A stretch of 64,000 nt of DNA from Chaetorhynchus papuensis (lineage: Eukaryota; Chordata; Aves; Passeriformes; Rhipiduridae), in NCBI GenBank assembly GCA_013396525.1, contig VWYX01000845.1, forward strand, positions 178,502 to 242,501, read 5' to 3'. The notes under the pieces were generated by a model, which saw nothing but the letters and a program-made list of their open reading frames with translations, was not told the origin of the DNA and did not search any database. The translations under genes and the position numbers were made by a program. Shown in pieces: positions 1 through 12,302 of the stretch. Position 1 is the stretch's first letter; each line of letters begins with the position of its first letter.

Positions 1-1957
1 GGATGGATGGATGAGGGATGGATGGCCACGGCCCGTGGGAACAACCTGGATAACTGGGGCTGTGGCCCCGTTTGAAGCAGCCACACAACCCGGATGCGAT
101 TTTCATTTCCTGCAGGGAAACTCAGCCTTGTTCTTCTGAAGTAGATAAACCTAGCCTCGTAAAACTAACTGTGGGAGGTGCTTTGACAGGAGAAATTCAA
201 AGGCCAGGCCTGGCCTCTCCCCTGCATATCCCAGTGAAGCAGGGGCACTTCCCATTACCTGCCCTGTGCCTGGAGGGTCTTTTTTTCCCAAGAGAATTTT
301 GAAACTTAGGTGAAATTGTGCTGTTGTTCTCCAGAGGTAGATGTAATTCAGTAGCATTCCTACTTGGATGTTAATAAAATATTTGGGGCTCTTTGGTGAT
401 AAGTTATCGATTTATCAACTTCAAGCCCATAAAATTAGAGTGGTAAAAGGCAACGATTCCTTTCTGGTAAAGTTTTGGGGGGAGGAGGAGAAACTCTGAT
501 AATATCTGCTTCATTCATGCTAATGAATGACCAAGATATAATTGGCTCCACATTCTCTGCTAACAAATATTGTTTCTCAGATAAAAGTACTACCACTGAA
601 AAGAAAAGCTTTGTGGGATTACCAAACCCCTATTTAAAAGTCTTTAGTTCCCTTTGACTGACTTTTTTTTTCTTTTTAATGGGAAAAATACCTTCAAAGA
701 CTAAAGATGTCTACATGGCTTTTATGGTGGCCTTCCACAAAGGAATTTTCTGTTTGAATTTTAATGTTTTTAACCAATGTTCTGTGTGGAGCACATATGT
801 CCTTAATGAGAGAGTTGATCGAGTTCATTAGTTTATATTTGAGGGATGAAATGCTGCTGAGCGTGGCTGTTAAATTGTAATTGATAATGGCTGAGTAGGG
901 AAAAGTCAGCATTTGGCTGTTTAAAGTTCCACACAGGCTAATCCCTGACTGCTCCCAGGGAGAGGGAATACACATGGTGAGGGAAATGTCAGGTGAGGCT
1001 TGAGGTGTAAGTGCAGACAAAATGCAAATTTCAGAGCAGCTGGGGGAGAGTCCGTGGCTCTGGTTTTGGGCAGAGGGGCAGGAGGTGAAAGGTGCTTTTT
1101 AAGTGTGAAGAGCAGCAGCTGAGAGCCCTTTCTCCACATCTTTCCCGATCTCAGCCCTTTTCCAGGTTTCTTTGTGCTGGGATTACCACAGATATCCCTG
1201 GATGGCTCAGTGATGCTGCCAGGGCACCGTGCCAGGCTCCAGTTTGGGAGCCACAGAGGTTGTACCCCTGGAACTTCTGGCTCAGTTATCCCCAGAGCTG
1301 GTGAAAAGCATAGTGTGGATCACTTGGAATAATCACCATCCTCTGCTCCAGAACAGCCCCAAATCTGTGCTTCCAAGCTCCTTTTTTAAATGGGATTGCA
1401 TGGCTCTTCTGCCTGCTGGCCTACAGACACATCTCAGAACGCTTCTGCCAACTGTTTCAAACACACTGAACACGGAGCCAAGCTGCAGAATTCAGCATCG
1501 ATATCCAAACTCTGAGATTTGGGAAGGATCTTAGTAAATTAAAGCTAAAAACTGCACAATAAAAGTCTTTGAGGATCTTCAGGATTAGATTCTTTTTTCC
1601 CTGCTGCTCCACAGCAACATGTGGGCATTACATGTGTTTTGGTGGTACATTAAGGAGTAGATAATCTGTATTTGGTTATTCTCCCAGACAGTCAGTAATA
1701 ATAATTTGAATGAGGGAGATTTTAAAAAATGCATCTGGCAACTCTGTGGGTGTGTTTTGTTGTTTGTTTTCTTTTCTTTTTTTTTTCTTTCTTTCTCCTT
1801 TTAAAACCCCCACAATATAAAATAAGAAACAACACCAGAAACAACTCCGAAATAATTATGGAACCAATAAATTACCCCTGAGCTCTAACGTACACAGATG
1901 ACTTTCCAGAGGCGGCAGCCAGGCTTGTGTGTGGAGTTAAAAAAAAAGGGAAAACTT

Positions 1958-1980
1958 GGGGAGCAGGGATGGGAGGGGGG
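1958..1980 (+). promoter_or_regulatory. G-quadruplex-forming motif upstream of exon 1
   Basis: Four runs of at least three G (GGGG, GGG, GGG, GGGGGG) are separated by loops of 4, 2 and 1 bases. This fits the usual G3+N1-7 quadruplex pattern. It lies about 400 bases before the start codon at the edge of the CpG island, a common position for such motifs in vertebrate promoters. Folding and function are inferred. Confidence 0.5.
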
Positions 1981-2164
1981 ACCCCGAGCCCCCCGGGGCT
2001 GGGACCCTGCGGAGGGGCGGCCGCGGGGCTCGGATGTTCCACGGACGGTGGCTTAAGCTCGGTCCTTGCCAAAACACCAACAAAAATATGAAATAACCGA
2101 CACAAACCTATTTAAAATAAGGGGGGAAAAAATAAAAGAGGAAAGGAAAAAAAACCAACTCCTC

Positions 2165-2184
2165 TTTTTTTTTTTTTTTTTTTT
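2165..2184 (+). repeat. poly-T tract in promoter region
   Basis: An uninterrupted run of about 20 T, followed by CTTTCTCCC and another T run. It lies about 200 bp upstream of the start codon. Such a run may vary in length or exclude nucleosomes. No transposon is attached to it. Confidence 0.8.
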
Positions 2185-2385
2185 CTTTCTCCCTTTTTTT
2201 GCCCTGAGCAGCCGAGCCCAGCTCATCAGCAGCTGAGGCAGGAGCAGGAGGGGTTTTGGAGTTAACTGCATGCAGGAAATCTCTCACATCCTGAGTCCCA
2301 GCTCGCTCCTCTCGGTAACTGTATATTATGGGGCTGCTCTCCAGCCCCAGCTGATGAAAGTTTGTCTCCCTCAGTCTGGGCTGCG

Positions 2386-2512
2386 ATGTCAAAGCGCCTC
2401 CAGGCAGCGCAGCCGCGCTCCCCCCGTGCGCTGCCCCCGGCCCGGCTCCCCGCGCTGCTGCTGCTGCTGCTCGGCCCGGGCTGGCTCCTCTCGGCATCGC
2501 CCCGCGCCCGCG
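2386..2512 (+). CDS. ADAM metalloprotease (probable ADAM12), exon 1: start and signal peptide
   Basis: The ATG at 2386 is the only in-frame ATG: the frame upstream is open to a TAA at 2263 but has only a TTG (2362). A purine at -3 makes the start context acceptable. Forty-two codons and one base precede a consensus donor (G|GTAAGT at 2513). The peptide has a basic, proline-rich N-region (residues 1-22), a hydrophobic core starting at ALLLLLLGPGWLLSA (residues 23-37) and a small-residue cleavage zone (SASPRA). It is therefore a secretory signal peptide for an ER-targeted, membrane-anchored or secreted ADAM protease. The split codon completes a glycine with exon 2. Human ADAM12 has, from memory, a similar Ala/Leu-rich signal ending in an Arg-Gly at this junction. 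The exon sits in a CpG island. ADAM9, 19 or 33 are the alternatives. Confidence 0.72.
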
Positions 2513-2752
2513 GTAAGTCACACACAAACCCCCCCGGGGCTTTTCCCCACAGGATCCCGAGCCCCGCGCTCCATTTTAGCCGGACAAGGAGCAGGGAGGT
2601 GGATTTAGAGCGCTGCTCCCCCCGCCCGCCGCGGGCATGAAGCGGGAGGTCCCGGCCGGGCGCACGCGGAGCTGCGGAATTCCCGCTCCTCCGCGCGGCT
2701 TCCCTGAGATTTCCCGGGAAAACTCCGCTGTGCGGCCCCCCCGGCACCCCCA

Positions 2753-2899
2753 GCCCCGTGGGGTCCCGTCCCCCGGCACCCCCAAACCCGCTGGTCCCTT
2801 CCCTGCAGCCCCATCCCCGTGGGGTCCCATCCCCTGCGCCCCCAGCCCTGCGGGTCCCGTCCCTGCGCCCCAATCCCGCCGGTCCCGTTCCCTGCGAGT
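2753..2899 (+). repeat. degenerate GC-rich minisatellite at start of intron 1
   Basis: About five imperfect copies of a roughly 30-bp unit, each with a GGTCCC(G/A/T)TCCC core and a C-rich spacer such as TGCGCCCCCAGCCC. It begins about 240 bp after the exon 1 donor, inside the CpG island. The long open frames on both strands here (proline/glycine-rich) follow from the repeat composition and are not genes. Confidence 0.65.
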
Positions 2900-4993
2900 G
2901 CAGCCGATCCCGGGGACCCCCTTTGTGTGAATTCGGGGGTGCCCTGCAGGGTCCCGGGGAGAAAGGAGGGGGTAAATTGTCCTCCCACGCATCCCCTACA
3001 GACAGCCCCCGGGGCTGAATTCGAGGGTTTGGGAGTCTTGTCGGAGTTTGGGCTCTGTTTCCAGCTGGGAAAAAATGCGCGGAAAAGCCAAACAGTGATG
3101 GTAAAAGCGTCCTGGCCGGGTAGAAGTTTTCTCGCCGCCGCTGTGTTCATTCAAAGTGAGCTCCAGGCGGGGAGCGGTGATTCAGCTGTGGAGCGCTGTG
3201 CTGTCCGTGTTGTGGATGGGGAGCAGCCTGGGAAGGGATTGTCTCTTCCTACAGCAAGTTTGGGGTTTATTCTGGAATTCTCAGAGGGCCCAGGTCCTCT
3301 CCCCTTCTTTAAGCATCTGACAATGCATATTTTATGTGAGAGAGGAAAGGAAATTCTCCTCTATGAAAACATTTAACAGCACTAAGGGGGGGGTGTGTCC
3401 CTGTGTGTTACTACAAACTTGCGTATTTGGTCTTTTTTAGTCTTTTTTCTTTCCATTGTAACTTGAAACTTTGTAAATATTTGCTTATCTCCAAAATTTA
3501 TTGACAGCAACTTTCACTGGGACTTTGACTCTGAACTTGCTAAGAGAAAAGATGGGGAGATTCTTTAGCACATTGAAACCCCAAAGGGGGGAAGGACAAG
3601 GTGTTGCATTTGATCGAGCACCTGGAATCTATCTTAATGAATTAACAGGAGTTGCAGCTTCGCCTTTGTGTGGAATCTTGATTTCTCTTTGCCAGCACTT
3701 GTATTTACACCAAATTAGTGGGTTTGGGGTAAAGGCTGCAGAAATTCCCTGGCAGATGAGTAGGTGCTCTATGGTTGTTCCCTTTTTGTGGGGCAAGGGA
3801 GGGTTGGTTTGGGTGGAGGTTTAGGTGAGAGGTGAGCCCCTTTTCTGGACGTGGGAGCCACTGTGGCTGGCCAGGCCCCTCCATGGTTTGGAAGTTCACT
3901 TGCAGTCAGGAAAATCTGAGGTGAGACGCTTCAGAGTGTTTGTCCCTATGATAATAAGAGGGCACACTGTGGGTGACTTGGCTCTAGCACACAGATGAGC
4001 GAGCAGAATGGGAAGAGGGGGTGGAAATCCGGTTTCTCGTGGCTCAGAATTCCCTCAGAGCCCAGCTGAAGCTCTAAGGTTACGCTCACACTGATGATTT
4101 TCGCTCTGTGTGAAGTTTGCATCCGCTGCTCATCTCTGTGGTGTTTTTAGGTGTCTTTATGGGGCTTTAGATGCCCAAGTTTGGGCAGCTGTGGTGGCTG
4201 CTGGCCCTTGGATTTGCCTTCCTGTATCTTCCTGCTCCTCTTCTTTCCCTACCATGTGTGTTACCTGCTCTTTTCCAGGCACAGCCAGTGCGCTCAGTGG
4301 GCATCCCCTCCCTCAGTTCCACTCTTTCCTGTGCAAGCAGAGCTCAGCTTTAGCCCTGCCACAGCCTCTGCTGCTTTCTTGGTCGCGGAGGTGCTGAAAG
4401 TTCCAGCCGCGCGTTCCCGCACCCGGCCACGCTCCCAGGGACAGCAAGTGCTCCTGGCTGGGCTGGCACGGCTCTCCCTGGGCATTCTGGAGCCCTGCAG
4501 GACACCCTCATTTTTACAGAAACACGTGCTTAGTGATTAAGATGTGTTGGAGTCATGACATGCCTTGAGAAGCGGTTTTGAAAGGTGGCAATAACGTGGC
4601 TCTCGCTGAGTGACAGGTCTATTATTAAACAGAAATTATCAAGTTGCGGGCTAGACAACTTCAAAGTAACCTCGTTGTTTGCTTTTAGTGTGTTTTGTTT
4701 CCAGTTTTTGTGGTTTTACTGTCGCCCTTCTAGTTTTCAGTATTGCTCTGCTTAAATTTCTGCTTAAAGGAACAAAGATGGACAAAGAGGAGAATTAACT
4801 GGAGTGCTGCCCTCAATCAGGCCCAGTTAGCTCTGCTGTCCTTCTGGAGTGGGATATAAATTAGGATAAGATCTGATCTTACAGACTCAGGGAAATACCT
4901 TAAAATGTACACCTGTACAAGGTTTTTGTGGTCAAGGCCTTCCTGTTCCTGCAGGGCAGACAAAGTGATGCTGTGGATAGGTAAAGCCCAAAT

Positions 4994-5024
4994 CGTGTGT
5001 GTGTGTTTGTGTGTGTGTGTGTGT
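4994..5024 (+). repeat. (GT)n microsatellite
   Basis: A run of GT dinucleotides interrupted once by TTT. It can form Z-DNA and is likely length-polymorphic. It lies about 60 bp from the start of an inverted CR1 copy. Confidence 0.9.
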
Positions 5025-5084
5025 AAACTCTTTAAAGCTCTTTTAAATATGGTGTGTTAGCTGGGGAAACAGCAGAAAAATGAC

Positions 5085-5250
5085 TCTTAGAATGGTTTGG
5101 GTTGAAAGGGACCTTAAAAACCATCTTCTTCCACCCCCTGCCATGGGCAGGGACACCTTCCACCATCCCAGGCTGCTCCAAGCCCCAAAGTCCAGCCTGG
5201 CCTTGGACACTTCCAGGGATCCAGGGGCAGCCACAGCTGCTCTGGGCATG
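5085..5250 (-). mobile_element. CR1 LINE fragment, 3' end
   Basis: Reads as the reverse complement of the avian CR1 3' end: AATGGTTTGGGTTGAAAGGG, then the CCATGGGCAGGGACACC core, then the GGGGCAGCCACAGCTGCTCTGGGCA segment. It is 5'-truncated, as usual for CR1, and holds no usable frame of its own. Confidence 0.9.
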
Positions 5251-7990
5251 AAAAAATGAAAATCCTAAAACTGCAGCCCAAAGTTCTTTACCTTCAATGA
5301 AAATCACTTTTCTCTCAGATTTTAATTTGCTGCTGATTGTAGCTTCCCTTGGGTCTAATGGAAATAAATTGCAGGAGAAGAAATCTTGCCTTCTCTCCTG
5401 CTCTGAACCTGATTTCTCCAGCACATTCTGTGTTTTAGAGCTCGTTTATAAACCCTGTCTTCTCTCCAACTGCATTTGTGGCAGATATTTCTGGCGTGTG
5501 TATAATCACCTCCTAGTCTGATGATTATCCCTTTCAGGTCCCCTGCAGATAGCCTGGCATGAGCTGTCACTGTCCTTGGGGCTCCAGAGACCCATGCCAA
5601 AATCCCCCAGCAGAGGAATTTTATTCCCACTCTTCAGCTGTGTTTGCATCCTGACCCTCTGGCTCCCTGGGGAGCTGACAGGTTCTCCCCTGGTGTTTTC
5701 TTGGGTGTCTCATCACTTGCTCTGCTCGGAGTTCTTGGCAAGGCCTCTCTCTGGCCACAAAAGCATCCTGGAACTCGTGATTGGTGTTTTGGGTGGTTTT
5801 GCACCCTGCTGGCAGCCCCAGTGGGGTTCCTCTGATGCCACGTGGGTGACTGCAGCAGGCCAGGGCTGTGTTTATCTGTTTATGCCACTGAAGAGATCTT
5901 TATCTGTTATTCCCACCGAGGCCCTCGTGCCAGATCATGAAATTCTGGTCTAAAAAGGCTCAGCTCATGTAGAGGCTCATTTGGTCCTCCACCAGCCTTC
6001 CCCAGGCCTCACATCTCCTCCTGCTGACAGATTTATCCCTGCTGTTCCCAACAGATCTCACATTCCCAGGGCAGAATGGCCAAGGAGCCCAGCTAGGCTC
6101 TGCTTTATTGGTGCTCCTGAACCTCTTTTTGGGCTGTGGCAGAGCCCAGGGTGAGGCCTGAGCTGCCTTCTCAGAGTGACTGGGCTCTTGGGGTGGGTTT
6201 CTCTTCACCTGTGCTGCGAGAGCTGCTGTAATCCAGAAACTGACATTTTTAGGGTGTTTGGAAGTGGGTCTGGAATTCTGTCAGGTCGTACAGCCAGGCT
6301 CTGCCACGCCAGCAGGCTCTCCCCAGCCCTGTCTCGCACCAGCCCATCCTGCTCAGGATGCCAGGCTGCTCATATTGCAGGGGGTTTTTTTATTTAATCC
6401 CCCTTTTCTGGTGACTTTCCTTCCTCTACAACGTCTTATGTTTTAGTGCACATCATCCTGGATCTCGCTCTCCCCGCTGCCTGCACTTTGTACTTCCATT
6501 CCAAGCAGCTTCTCAAATTTCTCCCTGGACAAAAGCACATCATCTGCACAATTTTGGAGTGCTGCAGGCCTAAATCACACCTGCAGAGGCTTCTCTTAGG
6601 TCCTGCTGGGTCTCCAGGGCAGATCTATGACAAAGTAAATTAAAACCCCACAGTTTGAGGGTAGCAGTTGATTCTTGATAGGACAGTGCAGTCCAACCCT
6701 TTTTTTTCCTGGTTAACACAAAGCAAAGTGCTTCAAATGTATTAAATTTTTATCTTTTTGATATCCCACTAAGGGATTTTTCTTAGTAGACCCCAGCTTC
6801 AGGATGTTGACCCTCCTCTTTTTAGGGTGCATGCAGCATTTTGAGACTAGGTTGGTATCAAGTGCCTGGATGAACTGCATCATCTAATCAGAAATAATTC
6901 TGCTAAATCCCTCCAGGTTGTTCCACTCATTTTTTACACCCCATACAAATGAATTTGCTGCTTTCCATGGCCTGGAGCTAGGATAAGAAAGAGTTTGGAG
7001 GCAGGAAATTGTCCTTTCACAAGGTCAGCTTGCTAAAAGCAGTGATTAGAAGAACAAATTCATTCTTGTCCCAAATCTGTGATGTAATAAGGCAAGAAGT
7101 GAAATGTGTCATGGCCTGTTAGCCATGCTGGATAATGCACATCAAGGCAGAAAAAGCTGGATGCAGAATTTGGCACAAAAGTATCTTTAACTCGTTTATT
7201 TTGAGATATTTGTTAAGAGGAACTGTGTCAGCCCCTGGAAATTTAGTTTAATAGTATCTACCATATGCATTAAGTGAAAAACCTTCTGACAATGGTGCAA
7301 GTTTGCTGTGTTCTTGCTTCTTTTAAATGTGTTCTACTCCTGAAAGCAGCTGGAAGAGAAATAAACCTCATGTGTGACTGCTTACCTCTGACAGAATATA
7401 TTAAGATACAAACTTCAACAAATCCAAGTATTTATGGGATTGTTTTGATATAGTTATGCAAAAAAAAATTTAAAAATTACAAAATCTGGACTTCATCACG
7501 TAATAAGGGGATCATGTGGGCCTGATCAGCCCTGGAGATGAGCGTGGCCAGTGTCTTTATCCAGCAGCACTGTCTGAGTGCAGTGATGGTCTGTGCTGGA
7601 GATCCTCTGGTACTTCAACAGTTAGAAAATGTGAGGAGGATAATTCAGCCCAGATTATTGAAGTTTATATTCCATTCCTCTTCTGCCAGTGAGAGCACTG
7701 TGGTGACAGAGAGAGCTGGGAATAAAATCCCTGCATCCCTCTGCAGTGCACGGGGGTGGGCACAGCACCTCATCCATGTTCCTTTTTGAACTGGGGATCC
7801 TAAAAGGATCTCCAGGTTAAAATCTGCTCTTGCATTTTGATGTGTGTTTGGAAGCACGAGGTGGGCATTCCAAAATATTTAGGATTTATTTCTTCATCTC
7901 TTGCTTCCTAAGTGAGGAACAGGCACCCCCCTGAAGAGATGCTTTGGGTAAACACCAAGGTGGAAGAACGGGATTGTTGCAGGAGAAATC

Positions 7991-8240
7991 CCAGAATGGT
8001 TTGGGTTGGAAGGGATTTTAAATCCCACCCAGTGCCACCCCTGCCATGGCAGGGACACCTCCCACTGTCCCAGGCTGCTCCAAGCCCCAATGTCCAGCCT
8101 GGCCTTGGGCACTGCCAGGGATCCAGGGGCAGCCACAGCTGTTCTGGGCACCCTGTGCCAGGGCCTGCCCACCCTCCCAGGGAGGAATTTCTTCCTAATA
8201 TCAAATCTAAATCTCTCATAGTTTAAATTTTCACCCTTCA
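7991..8240 (-). mobile_element. CR1 LINE fragment, 3' end
   Basis: Reverse-complement CR1 3' region, starting at CAGAATGGTTTGGGTTGG and running through the CCATGGCAGGGACACC core to CCCTGTGCCAGGGCCTGCCC and TTCTTCCTAATATCAAATCT. Similarity fades after about 8240. The open frames on both strands here are CR1 translations, not host genes. Confidence 0.92.
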
Positions 8241-8990
8241 GAAAGAAGGAGCTCTTCACTCTGCGTGGTGTTTTCCTTGTTTTTATGCCTGACCCTCCTT
8301 TAGAATAAATTCTCTCCCCTCCATGGATCTGACTCCTTTGTATAAGCTGCTGCTCATGTCCCGTGCTGGCATTTAAGATCCATTTTGCAGCACCAGAGGC
8401 AGATGAGCAAAGCTGTGTTAGTGACCTGGAATCCATAAAAATAAATGTTCTTTGCTCCTGTAGCTCAGCTGCAGGAGGAATGTGTGAAAGTCAGGAGTTA
8501 CGGAGTGACCCGGAGCATTATGGTGACACTTTCTGCAAGGTCACACACATAAACCTGAGCAGGAGAAGTGGCTTCAAGAACATTAAGTAACTCCCAGGTT
8601 TCCTTTTTCATTCATGTTTTAAAAACCAGAAGAGAGATTCAGTGACAGCTCGTGCCGGTCCAGGTGCAGTTCATTTTCCTCTCCCTGCTGCTGTGCGATG
8701 TGAGGAGCAGGAATTCCCTGCACAAACAGGAACTCCTGGTGGATATCAACTCCCCAGCCCAGGAGCTCCTTTTCTAGGCTTGGGGAAGAACTACAAATCA
8801 CATCCCATGCCTGCTCACCTGAGTGAATACTGCAATTCACCTCAGCTGGGTTTGCTGTGCTTCCCAGAGAAACCTGAAGGAATGATTTGTGTGCCTGTGA
8901 TGGGCACAGCTCCCACTCCCACTCAGGGGTGTTTTTCTCTGCTGGTTGGACACAGGAAGGAGCATCCCTCAATCCCTCAGTTCAGCTGTG

Positions 8991-9036
8991 CTGAGGATTC
9001 CTTGAACTCGCTGAGGATTCCTTGAACTCGCTGAGG
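8991..9036 (+). repeat. 20-bp tandem duplication
   Basis: The unit CTGAGGATTCCTTGAACTCG occurs twice back to back (8991-9010 and 9011-9030), followed by the first six bases of a third copy. The copies are identical, which suggests a recent slippage event. Confidence 0.92.
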
Positions 9037-12000
9037 CAGGTTAGCAAATTACTGCAGGGAGAGGGATTGCACTGTACCTTTTGAAAGACCACGAGGAAAT
9101 TGTGTTTTGGAGAGCAATTTGAATTTCACTCACTGAAAGTAGCCTTTCATGAGGCTTTGGAGGGGAGGAGTTGGAGAGGAGCGCTGGACCTGGATTTTCA
9201 CATAATTATGTGGACTCGTTGCTGAAAAGTGAATATATATTTAGTAGCTTTTCCTCTATCCTTGGAGCTCTGTGGAATCCTTGTGCTTGTAAAGCCCAGG
9301 TTATTATTTCTCTGCCTCAGTAAGCATTTTTGGTAGGAGCTGCTGGTGCAGAGGGGTGTCAGGCTGAGTTCATAATGAAAACAAGAATCTGTGGGATTCT
9401 TTGGGGAAGAAGCAGCAATTTAGGAACAGGCAGGTGTGTCCCTGAACTGAGATGGGACACCTTTCACTGTGGCATCCTGGAAACACTTGTGGAAAAGGCA
9501 CTGTGCAACCCTTGAGGGTTTTCATCCATTATTAGCCCTGTCCTGCTTGTTTGTACAAGAGGGAATGGCTGGGCCCATTGATGTGGTGTGGGTCAGGGCT
9601 TGGAAGAGAAGCAGCTGCAAACAGGATTTGCAGCAGGAGGACAGAAATTCTGTGTCCTGGACTTCCCAAAGCTCCTTTGGGTTGGAATATTGCATTTTTG
9701 CCTTGCCCTCTTCTGTGAACTCCAAGCCCTGAGTTCTTCCATGAGGGGAACCTCTCAATCCGCCCCCATGACCCACTGCGCTGAAATGCCCTTTGCTTCA
9801 GAGCTTCCCTGCTTTATTTTTCTCTATTTTGAAATGCTCCCTTCTAGGAAAAAAAAAAAAAAATAAGACAACTCTGTCTTTGGACTGGTCCTGAATAGCA
9901 ATTCCTCAGTCAAACGTAGCAGCATCCCCAATGAGGCTGGACAGCTGTTTCCCAAATATATCCTATATATTCTATACACACAGTAAAGCTGGGTTTGGGT
10001 TATTTGAAACGTTCTGCAGGCTCCCTGCCCCCTCCTGCAGTCAATGGCAAATGTTGTTCTCCCAGCTCCACTTGTCGCATTTTGTTCTCGAGAACAGGGA
10101 GGATATTGAGATACACTGGGCTTCTTCCCCTGACTGCATTTCAATATGGATTTTGTATAATGAGGGCCCAAATCCTTCTGCCATTACTTGTGCTTTAATC
10201 ACACTGTGCTCTCCCCAGATTGCTTTAATGGCATTTGCATCAGCAGGCGTTGCTGTCTGTGATGAGCAATATTTCATCTGCAAACAGAGGAGACACATCT
10301 CGGGCACTCGAGGAGGAAGGAACCGCCTGGCCCAGATTTGTTGCAGCACAGCTCTCCAGTGAGGGATGGTGCAGCATCCCAATTGGAGAAATAGATTTTC
10401 AGGAATTAGAAGGAACAAAAGCTATTTTTACAGGTTTTCATTTTGTTGGTCTTTTTTTTTTTTTTTTGAGGACCTGTCAAGTGTGATAGCTCCCTTTTAA
10501 TTTTCTAGTAAATGGCTTTTTGGCATGTGTTATCTGCCGAGAAACGCCTGCTGCAGAGACATCATTTTGTACTTCAGCCATGACATTACTCTAGATGAGA
10601 ACTGAAAAGTTATATAGATATTACACCAATATATAAACCATGTGTGTTAGGAAGACAAGTTCAGTTTTGAAATATTTGCCTTAGCTATGCTTTTCACTTT
10701 CAATCTGTGCCAAACATGTGCTTGAATGACTGATGGAGTCATATGGTTCCCTGAATAAAGCACTTTATTGTGCTCAGACTTGGAGCCTTCCAACAGTTGT
10801 ATTACAGAAGCTTGAAGATTAAGATGATCCAACTGCTTAGGGGGTATGTTCCACAAGGAACACTTTAGTTTTTCTTTTTTTGCACCCCCCCTTTCTCTAT
10901 TTTTTTGTCTTTCTCTGTGTCATCAGTTTGTTCAGCTGGTGGGGCAGTGACACTGACCGCAGAGAGTTTGGTGGAGGAGAGCAACAAGTCACCTTCAAAT
11001 TTCAGCTTTCCCTGCCATGTCCACATTAAAATGGTGAACATGTGACATATTCCAGGGAGTTTTTGGGATTTCATGGGGGAGGGGTGAGAGGGCTGCTCCC
11101 TGTCTGCTGATTATTTCATCAGCAGAATCGGATTTAGGAAAGGAGGAACTGTGCACGAGCAAGTGATGACAGGAGGTAGATCTGAGAATTACAAACCCAA
11201 AATATTAAAAGCCGTGTTTTCAGTGCCATTCAGTTAACGGGGATCAGGGAATCTCAACCCTCCATTCCTCATCCTGGGACTGCCTGCTGTGGATCCGTGG
11301 TGATGCTGCAGAGCTTCATCTTTACAGACCCATCAAGCTGGAGACAGGATCTTTTTCCATTAGAAGCCAAAAGAACAGAAAATGAAATTCAGAAATGCAT
11401 GGAGTCATCTTGCTGGTGCCTCTCCTCGGGCTCATCAAGGACCTTTGCTGACTTTTCGTGTTTGAAAAATTTTTGTACACAAGCAGTAATTTTGCAGTGT
11501 GAAAAAAAGACAAGATTCAAGCTCAGGAGGGTCCATGGAATTAGTTGCTTTCCAAGGGTTACTTGTGCTTAAATGCCTGAGGTCTTGGGTTTGGGAATTT
11601 GGGAGAAGGGAGAAAACAAGTAAAACTTTGTATTTAGTTTTTCCTTTTATTTTTTTTTTCATTACTTATTTTCCAAGCAGGCCTTGAAAGGACTAATTTT
11701 CCTGGGTTTTGTAGAAAGAATCAATGTGCTTCTTAGAGGAGCAAAGGTTAGCTGGGAAAATAAGTCACGATTTTGAACTAATAAAAACTTTAGTGCAAGA
11801 GATAAGAGTTTTACTTATGCACAGTCAAATCTTGCCCAGGCTTTTGTGCTTATAAATAAAGGAGGGCAGAGTCTGGTGCTGTGCTGCCTTTTATGAAGCT
11901 CTGGAAGTGGGATAATGGGAAGCACCTTATCAGTGTGGTGATTTTTGTCCTGTCTTTTGAGAGGGTGGCTGTGTCCTCAGCTGGTGGTTGATGTAAAATT

Positions 12001-12142
12001 TAAGCTGTTGCTTCTTTGACCCCGTGCAAGTCCCAGGGCTTGCTTTGTTTAACCATTATGCTCTGGAAATCTTGTTTATTTTGCAGCATTTTCACCTTTA
12101 GTGTCGGATATAATTATATTTTGCATTTTTTTGGATATTAAT

Positions 12143-12302
12143 GCCCAGGGAGGTTTTGGATTCCCATCCCTGGCAGTGTCCAAGGCCAGGTTGGATGGGG
12201 CTTGGAGCAGCCTGGGGCAGTGGGAGGTGTCCCTGCCCATGGCAGGGGTGGAATGGGATGAGCTTTATGGTCCCTTCCCACCCAAACCATTCTGGGATTT
12301 TA
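12143..12302 (+). mobile_element. CR1 LINE fragment, 3' end
   Basis: Sense-oriented CR1 tail: CCCTGGCAGTGTCCAAGGCC, then GGAGGTGTCCCTGCCCATGG, ending CCCAAACCATTCTGGGATTTT. Truncated at its 5' side. Confidence 0.9.

Larger units (their letters stand above)
1..2385. other. 5' flank of the ADAM gene, no gene seen
   Basis: No coding exon is visible. The left edge (1-27) is a short GGAT-type simple repeat. Bases 30 to about 1900 are ordinary AT-rich DNA with T-rich patches such as 1770-1800. From about 1960 the sequence becomes GC- and CpG-rich and holds a G-rich motif (1958-1980) and a long T tract (about 2165-2184). The 5' untranslated part of exon 1 must lie in the last few hundred bases, but the transcription start cannot be placed from sequence alone. 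The short open frames here have no recognisable motifs. Confidence 0.6.
1975..3240. promoter_or_regulatory. CpG island covering exon 1 (probable promoter)
   Basis: This stretch is strongly GC-rich with many CG dinucleotides (for example around 2400-2520 and 2640-2900), while the DNA on both sides is AT-rich and CpG-poor. It surrounds the start codon and first splice donor of the ADAM gene. No convincing TATA box stands at a fixed distance; a weak TATA-like GTATATTATG lies at 2321-2330. The likely reading is a CpG-island promoter with dispersed starts. Edges were judged by eye. Confidence 0.65.

Noticed and set aside
2108..3376. Several long GC-rich frames on both strands around exon 1
   Set aside because: They are produced by CpG-island composition and the minisatellite (few stop codons). 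Only the 2386-2512 frame ends in a splice donor and begins with a signal peptide.
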